Notes: generated from the letters alone by a model not told the origin. A stretch of DNA of 64,000 bases from Alteribacillus persepolensis (GCF_900099605.1 NZ_FNDK01000009.1:62001-126000), one strand, 5' to 3'; counted from the stretch's first letter, positions 34,871 to 44,686 are shown. Numbers and translations are program-made.

Positions 34871-35067
34871 TTCGATCCCTCTTTTCTTTTTTTAATTGAC
34901 TCCCCGGCAATGCCCCAATGTTCGGGTTCCATCTCCTGGATCATGACACGGACCGACTGTTCTGGAGCATCAAGTACGTCCATTGCTACATTGGTCATCT
35001 CACGGATTAACTTTTCCTTTTGTTCAGGCGATCTCCCTTTTAAAATATTTACTTGGATAAAAGGCAT
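34867..35067 (-). CDS. dmpI: 4-oxalocrotonate tautomerase
   Basis: 66 residues. After Met removal Pro1 (MPFIQVNILKGRSPEQKEKL) is the catalytic base of the tautomerase superfamily, and Arg residues near positions 11 and 39 in the usual places are kept. I chose the ATG giving this N-terminal Pro (AAAGGGG six bases upstream) rather than the one at 35088, which would bury it. It interconverts enol and keto forms of 4-oxalocrotonate. Confidence 0.9.
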   Translation of the reverse strand: MPFIQVNILKGRSPEQKEKLIREMTNVAMDVLDAPEQSVRVMIQEMEPEHWGIAGESIKKRKEGSK

Positions 35068-35120
35068 GACTTTCCCCTTTCTATTCATTCTGTTCTTTCC
35101 ATCAATGAGTCCAGTTTGTT

Positions 35121-35921
35121 CTATTCCGAAAAAACCGCTTCTACCGTCCCGATTCCGTCAAAGCTTGCTGAGAAATGGTCACCAGGTTCAATCTTCTCAG
35201 CACCTGATAGTGAACCGCTTAATACCACTTCACCAGGTTGAACACTTTGACCAACTTTATAAAGTTTATTCGCAAGCCAAGCAATCGCTCTTGCTGGATG
35301 TCCCATAACTGCAGCCCCTGCACTTGTTGAAATAATTTCACCGTTCTTTTTAAAGACCATTCCCATTAATTTCAAATCAAATTTCTCTGGTGAGTAAAAA
35401 CGGTCACCAATAATAAACTTAGAAGATGAAGAGTTATCAGCGACAACGTCAGGTAATGTAAAACGAAAGCCTTGGAAACGGCTGTCAATAACTTCAACAG
35501 CTGGTGCAATATACTCTGTGGCCGCTAACACATCAGCAACTGTTGCATGAGGCCCTTTCACCTCTTTATTAAGTACAAAAGCAATTTCCGGTTCTAATTT
35601 GGCATGGATAAATGGAGCAGTGGAGATTTTCTCGCTTTCATATAACTGCATGCTTTCTAATAGAACTCCGTAAGATGGCTCGTGAACACCCATCATTTCT
35701 TGTTTGCTTTTACTTGTTAAACCGAGCTTTCGTCCGATTTTCACTGTGTTTTCTGCCTCACATTTCAGCTCAACTAATTTTTCTTGAACCTGATAAGCTA
35801 AAGCTTCATTTAACTCAGGGAAGCGATCGACAAACTTATTGACCGACGTTTTATTTTTTTCAGCTTCAAACAATTCACTTGCGATTTGATCAATTACGTT
35901 AACGACATTTGTACTTGCCAT
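35121..35921 (-). CDS. dmpH: 4-oxalocrotonate decarboxylase
   Basis: 266 residues of the hydratase/decarboxylase family. It contains KIGRKLGLTSKSKQEMMGV, the metal-binding region KLEPEIAFVLNKEVKG and FRFTLPDVVADNSSSSKFI. The FRFTLPD...ADNSSSS wording is typical of the decarboxylase branch rather than the hydratase. It converts 4-oxalocrotonate to 2-hydroxypenta-2,4-dienoate. It usually forms a complex with the hydratase, encoded 21 bases upstream. Confidence 0.85.
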   Translation of the reverse strand: MASTNVVNVIDQIASELFEAEKNKTSVNKFVDRFPELNEALAYQVQEKLVELKCEAENTVKIGRKLGLTSKSKQEMMGVHEPSYGVLLESMQLYESEKISTAPFIHAKLEPEIAFVLNKEVKGPHATVADVLAATEYIAPAVEVIDSRFQGFRFTLPDVVADNSSSSKFIIGDRFYSPEKFDLKLMGMVFKKNGEIISTSAGAAVMGHPARAIAWLANKLYKVGQSVQPGEVVLSGSLSGAEKIEPGDHFSASFDGIGTVEAVFSE

Positions 35922-35942
35922 TTTTTATCACCTAGTTTCTTC

Positions 35943-36728
35943 TTATTCATTAAATGAAACAGATACTGAACCGATATGGCCAAATTCCGCTGTAAACGTA
36001 TCATTTGCTTCGATTAAGACCGCACTGGTGAGCGCACCAGATAAAACGATCTCACCAGCTTTTAACGAAACATCATACTTTGCTAATGAGTTTGCCAGCC
36101 ACGCTACCGAACGCAGTGGGTTCCCTAATACAGCTGCACCTGCAGCACAATCAAGCATTTCACCGTTTTTATAAGCGACCATGCCAATATTCGTAAGATC
36201 AATTCCATCGATGTTTGTCGGCTTTCCACCAATAATCGCACTTGCCGAAGAACCATTGTCTGCTACGGTATCCTCAAATTTAATCTTCCAATCTGCAATA
36301 CGACTATCGATAATTTCAATCGCAGGGACAATATAATCCGTTGCTTCCATGACATCTAATGTTGTCACTGCAGGACCTTTTACATCCTTTTTTAAAATAA
36401 ATGCAATTTCAAACTCGACTTTTGGCTGAATATATTGAGAAAGCGAAATCGTTTCTCCGTCTACAAACATCATGTCATCTAGAAGATGACCATAATCAGG
36501 TACTTTCACGCCAAACATGTTTTGGATCGCCTTACTCGTTGCTCCGATTTTCTTGCCGACAATAACTGAACCATTTTCAACTTTTTGACGGATAATCTCT
36601 AGTTGAGTGTGATACGCTTCATCTACAGTAATTGCAGGAAATTTTGTTGTTAACGGTTCAATGACACTTTTCGTTTTTTCGGCTTCTAATAAGCGGCTTG
36701 CCGACTCTTGAATGACCAAGCTTGTCAC
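35943..36728 (-). CDS. dmpE: 2-hydroxypenta-2,4-dienoate hydratase
   Basis: 261 residues, paralogue of the adjacent decarboxylase. Motifs include VIVGKKIGATSKAIQNMFGV, QPKVEFEIAFILKKDVKG and IADWKIKFEDTVADNGSSAS, which match the MhpD/DmpE hydratase branch. It adds water to give 4-hydroxy-2-oxovalerate. Assignment of which of the two genes is hydratase rests on these wording differences. Confidence 0.85.
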   Translation of the reverse strand: MTSLVIQESASRLLEAEKTKSVIEPLTTKFPAITVDEAYHTQLEIIRQKVENGSVIVGKKIGATSKAIQNMFGVKVPDYGHLLDDMMFVDGETISLSQYIQPKVEFEIAFILKKDVKGPAVTTLDVMEATDYIVPAIEIIDSRIADWKIKFEDTVADNGSSASAIIGGKPTNIDGIDLTNIGMVAYKNGEMLDCAAGAAVLGNPLRSVAWLANSLAKYDVSLKAGEIVLSGALTSAVLIEANDTFTAEFGHIGSVSVSFNE

Positions 36729-36765
36729 TCCTTTATTTTTATTGATCCTTTTATCTATCGATTTT

Positions 36766-37776
36766 CTACACTTTTAATCCTTTTTTCTCTGCTAGTTCAA
36801 CAGCCACATCTAAAATCCAGTCTTCCTGTCCAGCGGTCGCTTGACGTTTTCCTAATTCCTCCATAATTTCTGCCGGACTTACGCCAAACTTCTCTGCTCC
36901 ATGGCGGACATGTAACAGGAAACTGTTGTAAACACCAGCATATCCACTTAATAAGTTATCGCGGTCGATAACGATTGGACCAGGCATGATTGGCGCCACA
37001 ACATCTTCTGCCACATCCATCAACACGGCTAAATTAATTCCCGTATCGACTTCCATTTTATTTAATGCAGCAACCAACGTTTCAGTTGGTGCATTCCCTG
37101 CGCCAGCCCCCAGACCGCGTAACGTTCCATCGATCTGATCAGCTCCTGCTTCAAGAGCAGTGATGGAATTTCCGATTGCTAACCCAAGATTGTTATGTGC
37201 ATGAAAGCCGATTTCGATTGAAACTGCCTCTTTTAATGCTGAAACTCTTTCTCGAACTCCTGTAGGCACAAGTGCACCAGCCGAGTCAACAACATATACA
37301 CAGTCCGCACCATACGATTCCATTAATTTCGCCTGTTCAGCAAGAACACTTGCCGGCTGCATATGAGACATCATCAAGAAACCAACTGCTTCAAGGCCTA
37401 GTTCTTTCGCTAAGCGGAAATACTGCTCCGTTAAGTCCGCTTCTGTACAATGGACAGCGATACGAATGGCACTGATCCCTATTTCTGCTGCTTTGCGAAG
37501 TTCTTCACTAGTTCCAATCCCAGGAACGAAGAGTGAAGCAATCTTTGAATTTTTCGCGGTTTCAACCGCAGCCTTGATTAAGTCAAGCTCCGGGTGAACA
37601 GAAAACCCTTGTTGAATAGTTGATCCGAATAAACCAGCTCCATGACTCACTTCAATCACTGGTACGCCTGCTTCATCTAAGCGGCCAACAATCTCTCTAA
37701 CTTGTTCAGGAGAGAAGCTGTGACTAACTGCATGTGATCCATCTCTTAATGTCGTATCCGTTATTCTTGGTTTCAT
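36766..37776 (-). CDS. dmpG: 4-hydroxy-2-oxovalerate aldolase
   Basis: 336 residues. HMGL-like TIM barrel with [20 protein letters not shown] at the N terminus (metal Asp and catalytic Arg), [13 protein letters not shown] (metal His pair), and the C-terminal communication domain that docks the dehydrogenase. It splits 4-hydroxy-2-oxovalerate into pyruvate and acetaldehyde. Its start overlaps the stop of dmpF by 4 bases, as expected for a channelling complex. Confidence 0.95.
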   Translation of the reverse strand: MKPRITDTTLRDGSHAVSHSFSPEQVREIVGRLDEAGVPVIEVSHGAGLFGSTIQQGFSVHPELDLIKAAVETAKNSKIASLFVPGIGTSEELRKAAEIGISAIRIAVHCTEADLTEQYFRLAKELGLEAVGFLMMSHMQPASVLAEQAKLMESYGADCVYVVDSAGALVPTGVRERVSALKEAVSIEIGFHAHNNLGLAIGNSITALEAGADQIDGTLRGLGAGAGNAPTETLVAALNKMEVDTGINLAVLMDVAEDVVAPIMPGPIVIDRDNLLSGYAGVYNSFLLHVRHGAEKFGVSPAEIMEELGKRQATAGQEDWILDVAVELAEKKGLKV

Positions 37777-38687
37777 CGAGATACCTCCTTATTTCCTAGG
37801 AAATGTTGAGCGTATAATTCTCCAACCTTGCGTGCAGAAGCTGTCATGATATCTAAATTACCAGCGTACGTCGGGAAAAAGTCACCAGTGCTTTCAACTT
37901 CGTTCATAATAACGAAGACTGGGCAGCGTCCCCAAGGTGTATCACGATAATCAACAAACGGTTCACCTTTTAAACGATATCCAGGTACATAGCTGGACAC
38001 CTCTTCGACGATATTTTTCACCGATGTTTTTACCGCCTCTTCATCAAAATCATTTTCTTTAATGACTGCATAAACAGTATTTGTCATTTTGATTTCTGGT
38101 ACAGCTGAGTTGAAAACTGGAATAGCACGAGCCATGTGAGCCCCGCCAACTTCTTTTATCGCATTCGCAGTTGTGCGTGTGAATTCATCGACATTTTGTC
38201 TTGTCCCTGGTCCAATCGCTTTACTTGCCACTGTCGCAATGACTTCCGCATAGTGAACAGGGACAATTCGTTTAACCGCATGAACAAGTGGTGTTGTTGC
38301 TTGACCGCCGCATGAAACCATATTAACGTTCATCGCTTCAATATGTTCTTCGAGATTGACTGGAGGCACTACGTAAGGGCCAACTGCAGCCGGCGTTAAA
38401 TCAATCATCATTTTCCCTGCACTGCGGAACTCTTCTGCAATCGCAATATGTGCTTTAGCACTTGTTGCATCAAAAACAATCTTAATGTCTGGATCTTCTA
38501 AAATCGCCTTTGCCCCTTCATCACTTGCATGAATTCCTAGTTCCCGCGCGCGAATTAATCCTTCAGACTCCGGATCAATCCCTGCCATCATCGCAAGCTC
38601 CATGTTTTCCTCATGTTTTAAAATTTTGTACATTAAATCCGTTCCGATATTTCCTGTTCCTAAGATCGCAACTTTAATCTTGGACAT
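37773..38687 (-). CDS. dmpF: acetaldehyde dehydrogenase (acylating)
   Basis: 304 residues from the ATG giving [20 protein letters not shown], the NAD-binding turn. Catalytic Cys lies in [16 protein letters not shown]. GSGxx-type ends and [19 protein letters not shown] are family typical. It turns acetaldehyde delivered by the aldolase through a tunnel into acetyl-CoA. An in-frame earlier start (38714) exists but lacks support compared with GGAAGG before 38687. Confidence 0.93.
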   Translation of the reverse strand: MSKIKVAILGTGNIGTDLMYKILKHEENMELAMMAGIDPESEGLIRARELGIHASDEGAKAILEDPDIKIVFDATSAKAHIAIAEEFRSAGKMMIDLTPAAVGPYVVPPVNLEEHIEAMNVNMVSCGGQATTPLVHAVKRIVPVHYAEVIATVASKAIGPGTRQNVDEFTRTTANAIKEVGGAHMARAIPVFNSAVPEIKMTNTVYAVIKENDFDEEAVKTSVKNIVEEVSSYVPGYRLKGEPFVDYRDTPWGRCPVFVIMNEVESTGDFFPTYAGNLDIMTASARKVGELYAQHFLGNKEVSR

Positions 38688-38720
38688 ATTCGCTGCACCT
38701 TCCCTCTCAACCATTTTTAT

Positions 38721-39701
38721 TTACCTGTTGACAATTTTCGGAGAAGTGATTGGAGTTCCTTGCGTCCACCATGATTCAGGGAACTCACTTCCAATCCATG
38801 TATCTCCGTTTCCTGGTACATCTTCCATTTCCCAAATAACAGGCTCAAACGTTGGGTCTAAAATAAGGTAACCGCTGTCTCCAAACAGCTCGATACGGTT
38901 TCCGCCTGGCTCATGCACATACATACAAAACGCTTGGCTGATTCCGTGTTTATTTGGCGGGACTTCAATAAAATGATCATGATCTTTTAACAGATCAGCA
39001 AGTTCGTATAAGTTTTGCGGAATGCCATACCAGTAGCATAAGTGGTGGAGCTTGCCTTTTTCTTGTTGAGGCTCTTGCATGAAAGCGACTTCATGAACGA
39101 GGTTCGAAACACTGATCCAACTTGCAACCACGTTTCCGTTATCCTGAATTTGCTCTCTTACTCTAAACCCTAAAGCATCTGTCATAAATTGATTGTCTTT
39201 GCCAGGATTAGATGACATTAGATTTAAGTGATCTAACCGACGAACGGGAACACCTTGGCTTGGGCGTTTCGTTGCTCGATTTAATAATTTTGTTTTTTCA
39301 TGATCTTGTGGTTTGTAGTAATCTACATCAAAGAATAATTCCATATTATGACCGTCAGGCGTTGTAAACTGGAATGCTTCACCATGCCCGATATCACCGT
39401 CAATCCAGCCTTTTCCCAGACCTGCTGCCTTTACTTCTTCGACACGGCGCTGGAGTGCTTGCGGTGAAGTAGTGCGCCAACCCGCATGGCCAAGACCTGC
39501 CTCTTTTGATTCGGTAATTTTTAATGAGTTATGATACATCTCTTCATAAGCTCGTAAATAAACTGATTGACCGGAGCGCGCCGTTTCCGTCATCCCTAGA
39601 AACTTTTTAAAGAAGTCTACAGTTTTTTCTGGTTTTGGAGAAAATAATTCAACATGCGCAAGTTGAGCAATATCCATAATTGGTTCTTTACCATATGTCA
39701 T
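38721..39701 (-). CDS. dmpB: catechol 2,3-dioxygenase (extradiol, type I)
   Basis: 326 residues, two vicinal-oxygen-chelate modules. Fe(II) ligands in the C-terminal module are His in VRRLDHLNLMSS, His in GKLHHLCYWYG and Glu in PGGNRIELFGD; the conserved His and Tyr in the second half (HGISQAFCMYVHEP) support catalysis. It opens catechol to 2-hydroxymuconic semialdehyde. Similar enzymes (PheB) occur beside phenol hydroxylase genes in Geobacillus. GGGAGG lies upstream of the chosen start. Confidence 0.93.
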   Translation of the reverse strand: MTYGKEPIMDIAQLAHVELFSPKPEKTVDFFKKFLGMTETARSGQSVYLRAYEEMYHNSLKITESKEAGLGHAGWRTTSPQALQRRVEEVKAAGLGKGWIDGDIGHGEAFQFTTPDGHNMELFFDVDYYKPQDHEKTKLLNRATKRPSQGVPVRRLDHLNLMSSNPGKDNQFMTDALGFRVREQIQDNGNVVASWISVSNLVHEVAFMQEPQQEKGKLHHLCYWYGIPQNLYELADLLKDHDHFIEVPPNKHGISQAFCMYVHEPGGNRIELFGDSGYLILDPTFEPVIWEMEDVPGNGDTWIGSEFPESWWTQGTPITSPKIVNR

Positions 39702-39978
39702 AAACGAAATACCTCCCAGTACTTATATTTAATAAATTTAAAATATTCTATCTTTTTATATTAATAGTTAAAGCTTTACCCTATGTGCACCCCCCTGATT
39801 AGACAGGCCCCAGCCCCGATGCTGCCACTCTCACTCTTCTGCACCTGCTCGGCCTCTATAAACCTTTCTTCATAACAGCTTCCCTTTTATACAAATAACA
39901 ACTAACTCTTACTAACTGTCTTGGGACAACGGTCGCATTCATCTGCTGCAGCATCATCTAACACCAATACGAGAACCA

Positions 39979-40860
39979 TTAAACGACGACTCTATTTGAT
40001 ACAGAATGATTTTGATAATGAAAAGCACGATCTGATTGGCTGTATAAGCTGTCCGGCAGCCGCTTATTCCAATGAATTCTCACCACTTCGTCATTGTTAA
40101 ATGGAAGCTTCTTTCCCTTGGTATCAATCAGTTTGACATCCCCATCGTCCACTATTGCTGCCAGATTTGTATTCATTTGTTTGCCAGACACTGTTACATC
40201 GTAAACACCTGATTGTGGCAACAAGTAATAGGGATGTACATAAAAATCTCCACAGGCTTGATTGACAGTCACCTTCCCTTCGATTTGATAACTTCCCCCC
40301 AGATAATCGGAAATTCTCTCTACCTCTCCAGAAAATAGTAAACTTCTAATGAGAGTGGAGCTGATTTTTTCACCATTGCACTCCATTTTAGTAACTTTGA
40401 TTCCAGTAATTTTTCCACCGGAGTCATCCTTCATTCGGTCCATATTGCCTTCTCCTCGGCAGCCATACGTAAAGTCAAAACCTGCAACCGCCAGTTCCAC
40501 TTTAAAATCAAGCAGATAATGTTGGACAAACTCCTTGGGTGACAGCGATGCAAATTTAGAATCAAACTGAATGATGTAAAAAGTATCAGCCCCCATCTGA
40601 GTAAATATCCTCTGTTTATCTGATAAAGGCATGAGGTAAGGAACAGTTTTTCTTCCATTTGAAAGAACTTCCTTCGGGTGTGGAAAAAAACTCATAATAC
40701 ATAAAGGGAGCTTTTTTTCATCCGCTACTCTTTTTGCTTCTTCGATGACCTGTTGATGCCCTATATGAACCCCATCGAAAAACCCTAGCGCCATCACACA
40801 AGGCTTTGCCTGAGCAAGCTTCACGTGGCGGCTGCTGTTTGAAATCTGAATGGTTTCCAA
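39979..40860 (-). CDS. FAD synthetase-like (RibF N-terminal) protein in the aromatic operon
   Basis: 293 residues from a TTG with TAGGAGGG six bases upstream. The first 190 residues match the RibF FMN adenylyltransferase domain: MALGFFDGVHIGHQQVIEEA (nucleotide-binding HxGH), FFPHPKEVLS, and KISSTLIRSLLFSGEVE. The remaining 100 residues do not show the riboflavin kinase signature (GTN motif) clearly and look divergent. It may make FAD for the flavin-dependent monooxygenase encoded just upstream. Alternative: a full but diverged bifunctional RibF. Gaps of 111 and 277 bases flank it, so co-transcription is likely but not certain. Confidence 0.78.
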   Translation of the reverse strand: METIQISNSSRHVKLAQAKPCVMALGFFDGVHIGHQQVIEEAKRVADEKKLPLCIMSFFPHPKEVLSNGRKTVPYLMPLSDKQRIFTQMGADTFYIIQFDSKFASLSPKEFVQHYLLDFKVELAVAGFDFTYGCRGEGNMDRMKDDSGGKITGIKVTKMECNGEKISSTLIRSLLFSGEVERISDYLGGSYQIEGKVTVNQACGDFYVHPYYLLPQSGVYDVTVSGKQMNTNLAAIVDDGDVKLIDTKGKKLPFNNDEVVRIHWNKRLPDSLYSQSDRAFHYQNHSVSNRVVV

Positions 40861-40971
40861 AAAACTCCCTCCTAAACTAGAAAACTATAATGCTACCGCC
40901 AGCAGCAGCAAAAACTTCCTCATTGCGTTTCAAAATGTACGATTATCTATTGCTGCTCTCCTCTCTTTTCA

Positions 40972-42483
40972 TTATTGTTTTGTTAATACTTTTTGGTCTG
41001 CATTAACCCATGTATCATTCGTCCAGCCGTTTAAGTCATAGTCTTGCATAGCCGTTTCAACAAATCCTTTATAGCGGTCTGCTGCACCAGCAGCTTCAGC
41101 TTGGAACAATGCTTCCATGCGGATGTTTTCATGGTTTCCTGCATAATTCACTTCATATAGTTCATGGCGGCCGCCAAATTCAGTGCCAATTGTATCCCAC
41201 ACCATTTTTAACAATTTCACTTTTTCTTCAGCTCCGATGCCTGTACCGCGGTAATATTGGTCTAAATAAGGTTTTAGTTCGGAGTTAAGGAAGTCATTTG
41301 CACTTGATGGCAGCTGAATTAATCCTCCTGCAACCACTTGTTCAAAGATGTTTTTCACTTTTACCCAGCTTTGCGGTGCTAGTGCCCGGTAAGCTGCACT
41401 GGAAGCTCCGTTTGGAATAGCTAAACCATTTGGTCCTTGATCAGGATCCGCTGCCATCGCTGTTGAAAGTCCCCAGAACATATTACGAAGAGCCACAACT
41501 TCCCCTATCTGAGCTTGAACACCTCTGAATTTATTTGTTCCAGCAGATTCTGTCGCTTTAAGCAACAGCCCTGTCATAAAATCCAACTTCACCGCCAGGC
41601 GAGTACAGCCGTGGAATGTAAAGCGGTTCACAAATCCACTTTCTGGTACGAAGTTGTTTGCGATTCTAACATTTTTATAGCAAATAACATCTTCCCAAGG
41701 GATAAGAACGTTATCCAATACGATGACCGCGTCATTTTCATCAAAACGACTGGAAAGCGGATAATCAAATGGTGTTCCATTGGTCGCTGCCTGCAGTTCG
41801 AAAGACTGGCGGCTAATCATTTTTACCCCTGGAGCATTCATTGGGACAAAGAAGATAAGGGCATGGCTGTGGTCTCCGTCTCCTAAATCCATGGGGCCAT
41901 AATTAGCGACAAAGTTATAATGTGTTAAAGCTGCAGCTGTCCCGACCATTTTGGCACCGCTTACAATTATTCCATCGTCTTTTTCAGCAACGGCACGAAC
42001 ATAGACGTCTTTATTTTCATGGAGCGGTTTCGAGCGATCGACTTGTGGATTAATAATCGTATGGTTCACAAAAGGCACTTCTTTCGCTGCTTTCTTGTAC
42101 CATGCTTTCGCGTTATCTTCAAATCCTTCATAATAACTTGCAAGTCCCTCTAAATGACCAATAAACGATGCTTTGTAATCAGGAGTGCGTCCCATAAAGC
42201 CGAAGCTTAATTTTGACCATTCTGCAATCGCATTTCGCGCCCCCAGCAAATCTTCTGAACTTTTCGGTGTGATAAAGAATTTATGGGTTCTGTCTCCATA
42301 TTCATTCGTAGCCGTTAAAATATCACGAGTTTCTGGTTCATGAAGAGCATCATACATTCTTGCATATGAACGTGCTGAATTTCGATAAGCAGGGTGCTTT
42401 GTAACATCATCGATTTTCTCGCCATTTAGGTAAACAACTCTGCCGTCGTTTAGACTTTCTAAATATTCTTTTCCTGTGTACAT
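40972..42483 (-). CDS. FAD/FADH2-dependent aromatic monooxygenase, large component (HpaB/PheA1 family)
   Basis: 503 residues. HpaB-type oxygenase with MYTGKEYLESLNDGRVVYLN at the N terminus, KAWYKKAAKEVPFVNHTIINPQVDRSK, the flavin region VSGAKMVGTAAALTHYNFVA, and NAPGVKMISRQSFE. It adds a hydroxyl group to a phenol to give a catechol, using reduced FAD. The following catechol 2,3-dioxygenase makes phenol or a simple phenol the likely substrate (PheA1-like) rather than 4-hydroxyphenylacetate. No flavin reductase partner is nearby. I take the second ATG because GGAG lies nine bases upstream; the first overlaps it. Confidence 0.88.
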   Translation of the reverse strand: MYTGKEYLESLNDGRVVYLNGEKIDDVTKHPAYRNSARSYARMYDALHEPETRDILTATNEYGDRTHKFFITPKSSEDLLGARNAIAEWSKLSFGFMGRTPDYKASFIGHLEGLASYYEGFEDNAKAWYKKAAKEVPFVNHTIINPQVDRSKPLHENKDVYVRAVAEKDDGIIVSGAKMVGTAAALTHYNFVANYGPMDLGDGDHSHALIFFVPMNAPGVKMISRQSFELQAATNGTPFDYPLSSRFDENDAVIVLDNVLIPWEDVICYKNVRIANNFVPESGFVNRFTFHGCTRLAVKLDFMTGLLLKATESAGTNKFRGVQAQIGEVVALRNMFWGLSTAMAADPDQGPNGLAIPNGASSAAYRALAPQSWVKVKNIFEQVVAGGLIQLPSSANDFLNSELKPYLDQYYRGTGIGAEEKVKLLKMVWDTIGTEFGGRHELYEVNYAGNHENIRMEALFQAEAAGAADRYKGFVETAMQDYDLNGWTNDTWVNADQKVLTKQ

Positions 42484-42531
42484 GTTTATCAGCTCCATTT
42501 CCTGTGATAGTTATTCATTTCATTAGCTTAC

Positions 42532-42558
42532 TTTAACGTTAAATTATCTGAATATTCA
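42532..42558. promoter_or_regulatory. palindromes upstream of the monooxygenase gene (operator candidate)
   Basis: TTTAACGTTAAA is a perfect 12-base palindrome about 50 bases upstream of the monooxygenase start, and TGAATATTCA, a perfect 10-base palindrome, lies five bases farther. They are good candidates for the binding site of the regulator encoded next door. No footprint or conservation evidence is available. Confidence 0.4.
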
Positions 42559-42761
42559 ATACAATGGCAGCACTTGCTAGAAAGCTGACGAAAAACTAAC
42601 AGCGGCTGTTAGTGTGATTTCGTTAGAAAATAATTACATTCTATTTTCAACTGAAGCCTATTTAAAGATTTCCCGCAAAAAGCAGCTATTTCCCGGCCGG
42701 CATTACACCACCTCCGCTCCTACACAATCGCAAGTAATCGTGACATTCTCCCTTAAATACC

Positions 42762-42801
42762 AAAAAAGGTGAAGACACAGACAAATCTGTGCTTCACCTT
42801 T
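42762..42801 (-). terminator. terminator at the end of the regulator gene
   Basis: GGTGAAGACACAGA and TCTGTGCTTCACC pair nearly perfectly and TTTTTTGG follows on the minus strand. It begins within the stop codon of the regulator gene and separates it from the aromatic operon. Confidence 0.85.
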
Positions 42802-44686
42802 CCACTTGATTAACGATCAATTCATAATCAATAATTCTTACTGCTTTTAAAGCGAGAAGTAACTGAAACTGTAATTGTGGATCGCGGAGGTCGTGACCAA
42901 GGAGTTCCGTAATTTTATTTAAACGATAGCGGAGACCACTGACCGACAAAGCGAGATCATCCGCTGTTTGTTCCAAGTTGCCGCCATTGACAAGAAAATG
43001 ATACAAGGTTTCCATTAAAGTAATTTTATTGCTATCTAAATCCTCATACAGTATGCCGAGGGTATCCTTAATAATTTTCCGAATCGCTTTTTCATTTTTT
43101 TCATTAATCAAAACACCAATCATTCCGAGCTCGCTGAAGTTTGTTATGCATTTATCCCTTGAAGAAAGCCGTACTGCTGCACGTGCCTCATTAAGGGCAA
43201 CATTTGCTTCCATAATATCGCTATTTAAAGAACTGATTCCGACTAAAAATAACGCATGTTTGATTTCCTTTTTTACACAGGAAACAAGTGACCTCGCCAG
43301 CTTCACAATATTTTGGTTGTTCAGTTGTTTTTCAGTAATAAGCAGGAACAAACTATCCGTTTCCTGGTCAATCAAAATATTAATACTTTTTCGATTAAAA
43401 AAATCGGAAACGCTTTCATAAATATTTTTATGAATCGTCAATTCCTTTTCTTCGCACTTCTTTGCGAACTTATATTTCATATTTATAACATAATATCTAT
43501 CTGCAAGATCCAACTGAAAATAATCAGCTTTCCTTATGATCTCTTGTTTCGAAGCGTACTTTCCGCTGATAATTTCTTCAAAGAAATAACTTTTGGCTCT
43601 TTCCATAGAATCCAGTTCGATTTTTTCCTTTAAAAATGTGAGTGAACAAACGGAAGCCAATTTTCCAATAAGCATGGAATCGATATCTTGATTCATTGCT
43701 TCTTCCCCGTCATATAAAAAGGAACAGTAGCCGACAATTTTCCCTAAAAGAAAGATTGGTGCAACTAATCTTGTCCCGTTTCCACAATGCAGAAGCCGCG
43801 TTTTCATAATCGTTTGACCGCTCTTCAAAAACTCATCAAAGTGACTTTTGATCAGATGGTAGTCTTCTAGTGCGATCCCGCTGCTTGCTAATAGTTGCCG
43901 GCGCTTATCTTCTACGATAATTGGCAAATGTATTTGTTCATTTACCTTCTTTACAATCGTCGCCAATGTACTGCCTTTGATGAGCTCATCGGTTAAGTCT
44001 TGGTGAATTCTCGTTACGATTGATAAATTGTTCTTTTCGTGCAAAAGCTGCTCATTCGTTTGTTCTAATTCTTTCAGCACCGGCAGCTCTTTGCTGTATG
44101 AAAAATATTCTTTCGATTCTTCCTGCCAATCTGAGACCAGGCGCCCCTCCCATTTACAACAAGGTGCTCCTTGACCTTCACATTGCAGCTCTTTAAAGAA
44201 CACTTTTTCACCTAGCAAAAAGGAAACAAAACCACTAGCATAGCCCGACAGACTATGACAAACCGGCCTTTCACTAAAACCAAACTTTTTAACATATTGT
44301 TCCGCTTCAAATGAATGCTGCCACATGCCTTTACAGCAAAGCGAAATCGTTTTATTACCTTGTGTTTCCAAATCCGTTTCAGTAATCTCGGATTTCGCAT
44401 ACCCTTTTAGTGAATGAATGACAGGACCTCGTGCTATCTTTTCTACCATAGAAAGCGCTTCATTTGCAGCCACTTTTTTTGCATCTTCTTCTCCTAAATG
44501 ATAGCCGAATTTGAAGAAAAAGGTTTGGAGCCGTTCGATTCCGATATTCTCAATTAAGTCATGCTGTAATGTGCTGAATGCACTTGTCGATGTTATCACA
44601 GCTCGTTCATTGTTGGTATAGAGAAAACCATCATCTTGGGTAATGTGTAATAGATCACTTAAAATTACTTCCCGATTTATTGCCAT
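42794..44686 (-). CDS. XylR_N/V4R-sensor, PucR-type transcriptional regulator of aromatic catabolism
   Basis: 630 residues. The N-terminal 200 residues match the XylR/DmpR activator sensor plus V4R domain: RLQTFFFKFGYHLGEEDAKK, RGPVIHSLKGYAKSEI, and Cys-rich ECEGQGAPCCKWEGR-type metal site. A middle GAF-like region follows. The C terminus is a PucR HTH: TLYHFLVNGGNLEQTADDLALSVSGLRYRLNKI. There is no sigma-54 AAA+ domain. Aromatic effectors probably bind the V4R part and the PucR domain activates the operon through sigma-A. The gene lies directly upstream on the same strand, with its own terminator. Confidence 0.85.
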   Translation of the reverse strand: MAINREVILSDLLHITQDDGFLYTNNERAVITSTSAFSTLQHDLIENIGIERLQTFFFKFGYHLGEEDAKKVAANEALSMVEKIARGPVIHSLKGYAKSEITETDLETQGNKTISLCCKGMWQHSFEAEQYVKKFGFSERPVCHSLSGYASGFVSFLLGEKVFFKELQCEGQGAPCCKWEGRLVSDWQEESKEYFSYSKELPVLKELEQTNEQLLHEKNNLSIVTRIHQDLTDELIKGSTLATIVKKVNEQIHLPIIVEDKRRQLLASSGIALEDYHLIKSHFDEFLKSGQTIMKTRLLHCGNGTRLVAPIFLLGKIVGYCSFLYDGEEAMNQDIDSMLIGKLASVCSLTFLKEKIELDSMERAKSYFFEEIISGKYASKQEIIRKADYFQLDLADRYYVINMKYKFAKKCEEKELTIHKNIYESVSDFFNRKSINILIDQETDSLFLLITEKQLNNQNIVKLARSLVSCVKKEIKHALFLVGISSLNSDIMEANVALNEARAAVRLSSRDKCITNFSELGMIGVLINEKNEKAIRKIIKDTLGILYEDLDSNKITLMETLYHFLVNGGNLEQTADDLALSVSGLRYRLNKITELLGHDLRDPQLQFQLLLALKAVRIIDYELIVNQVER

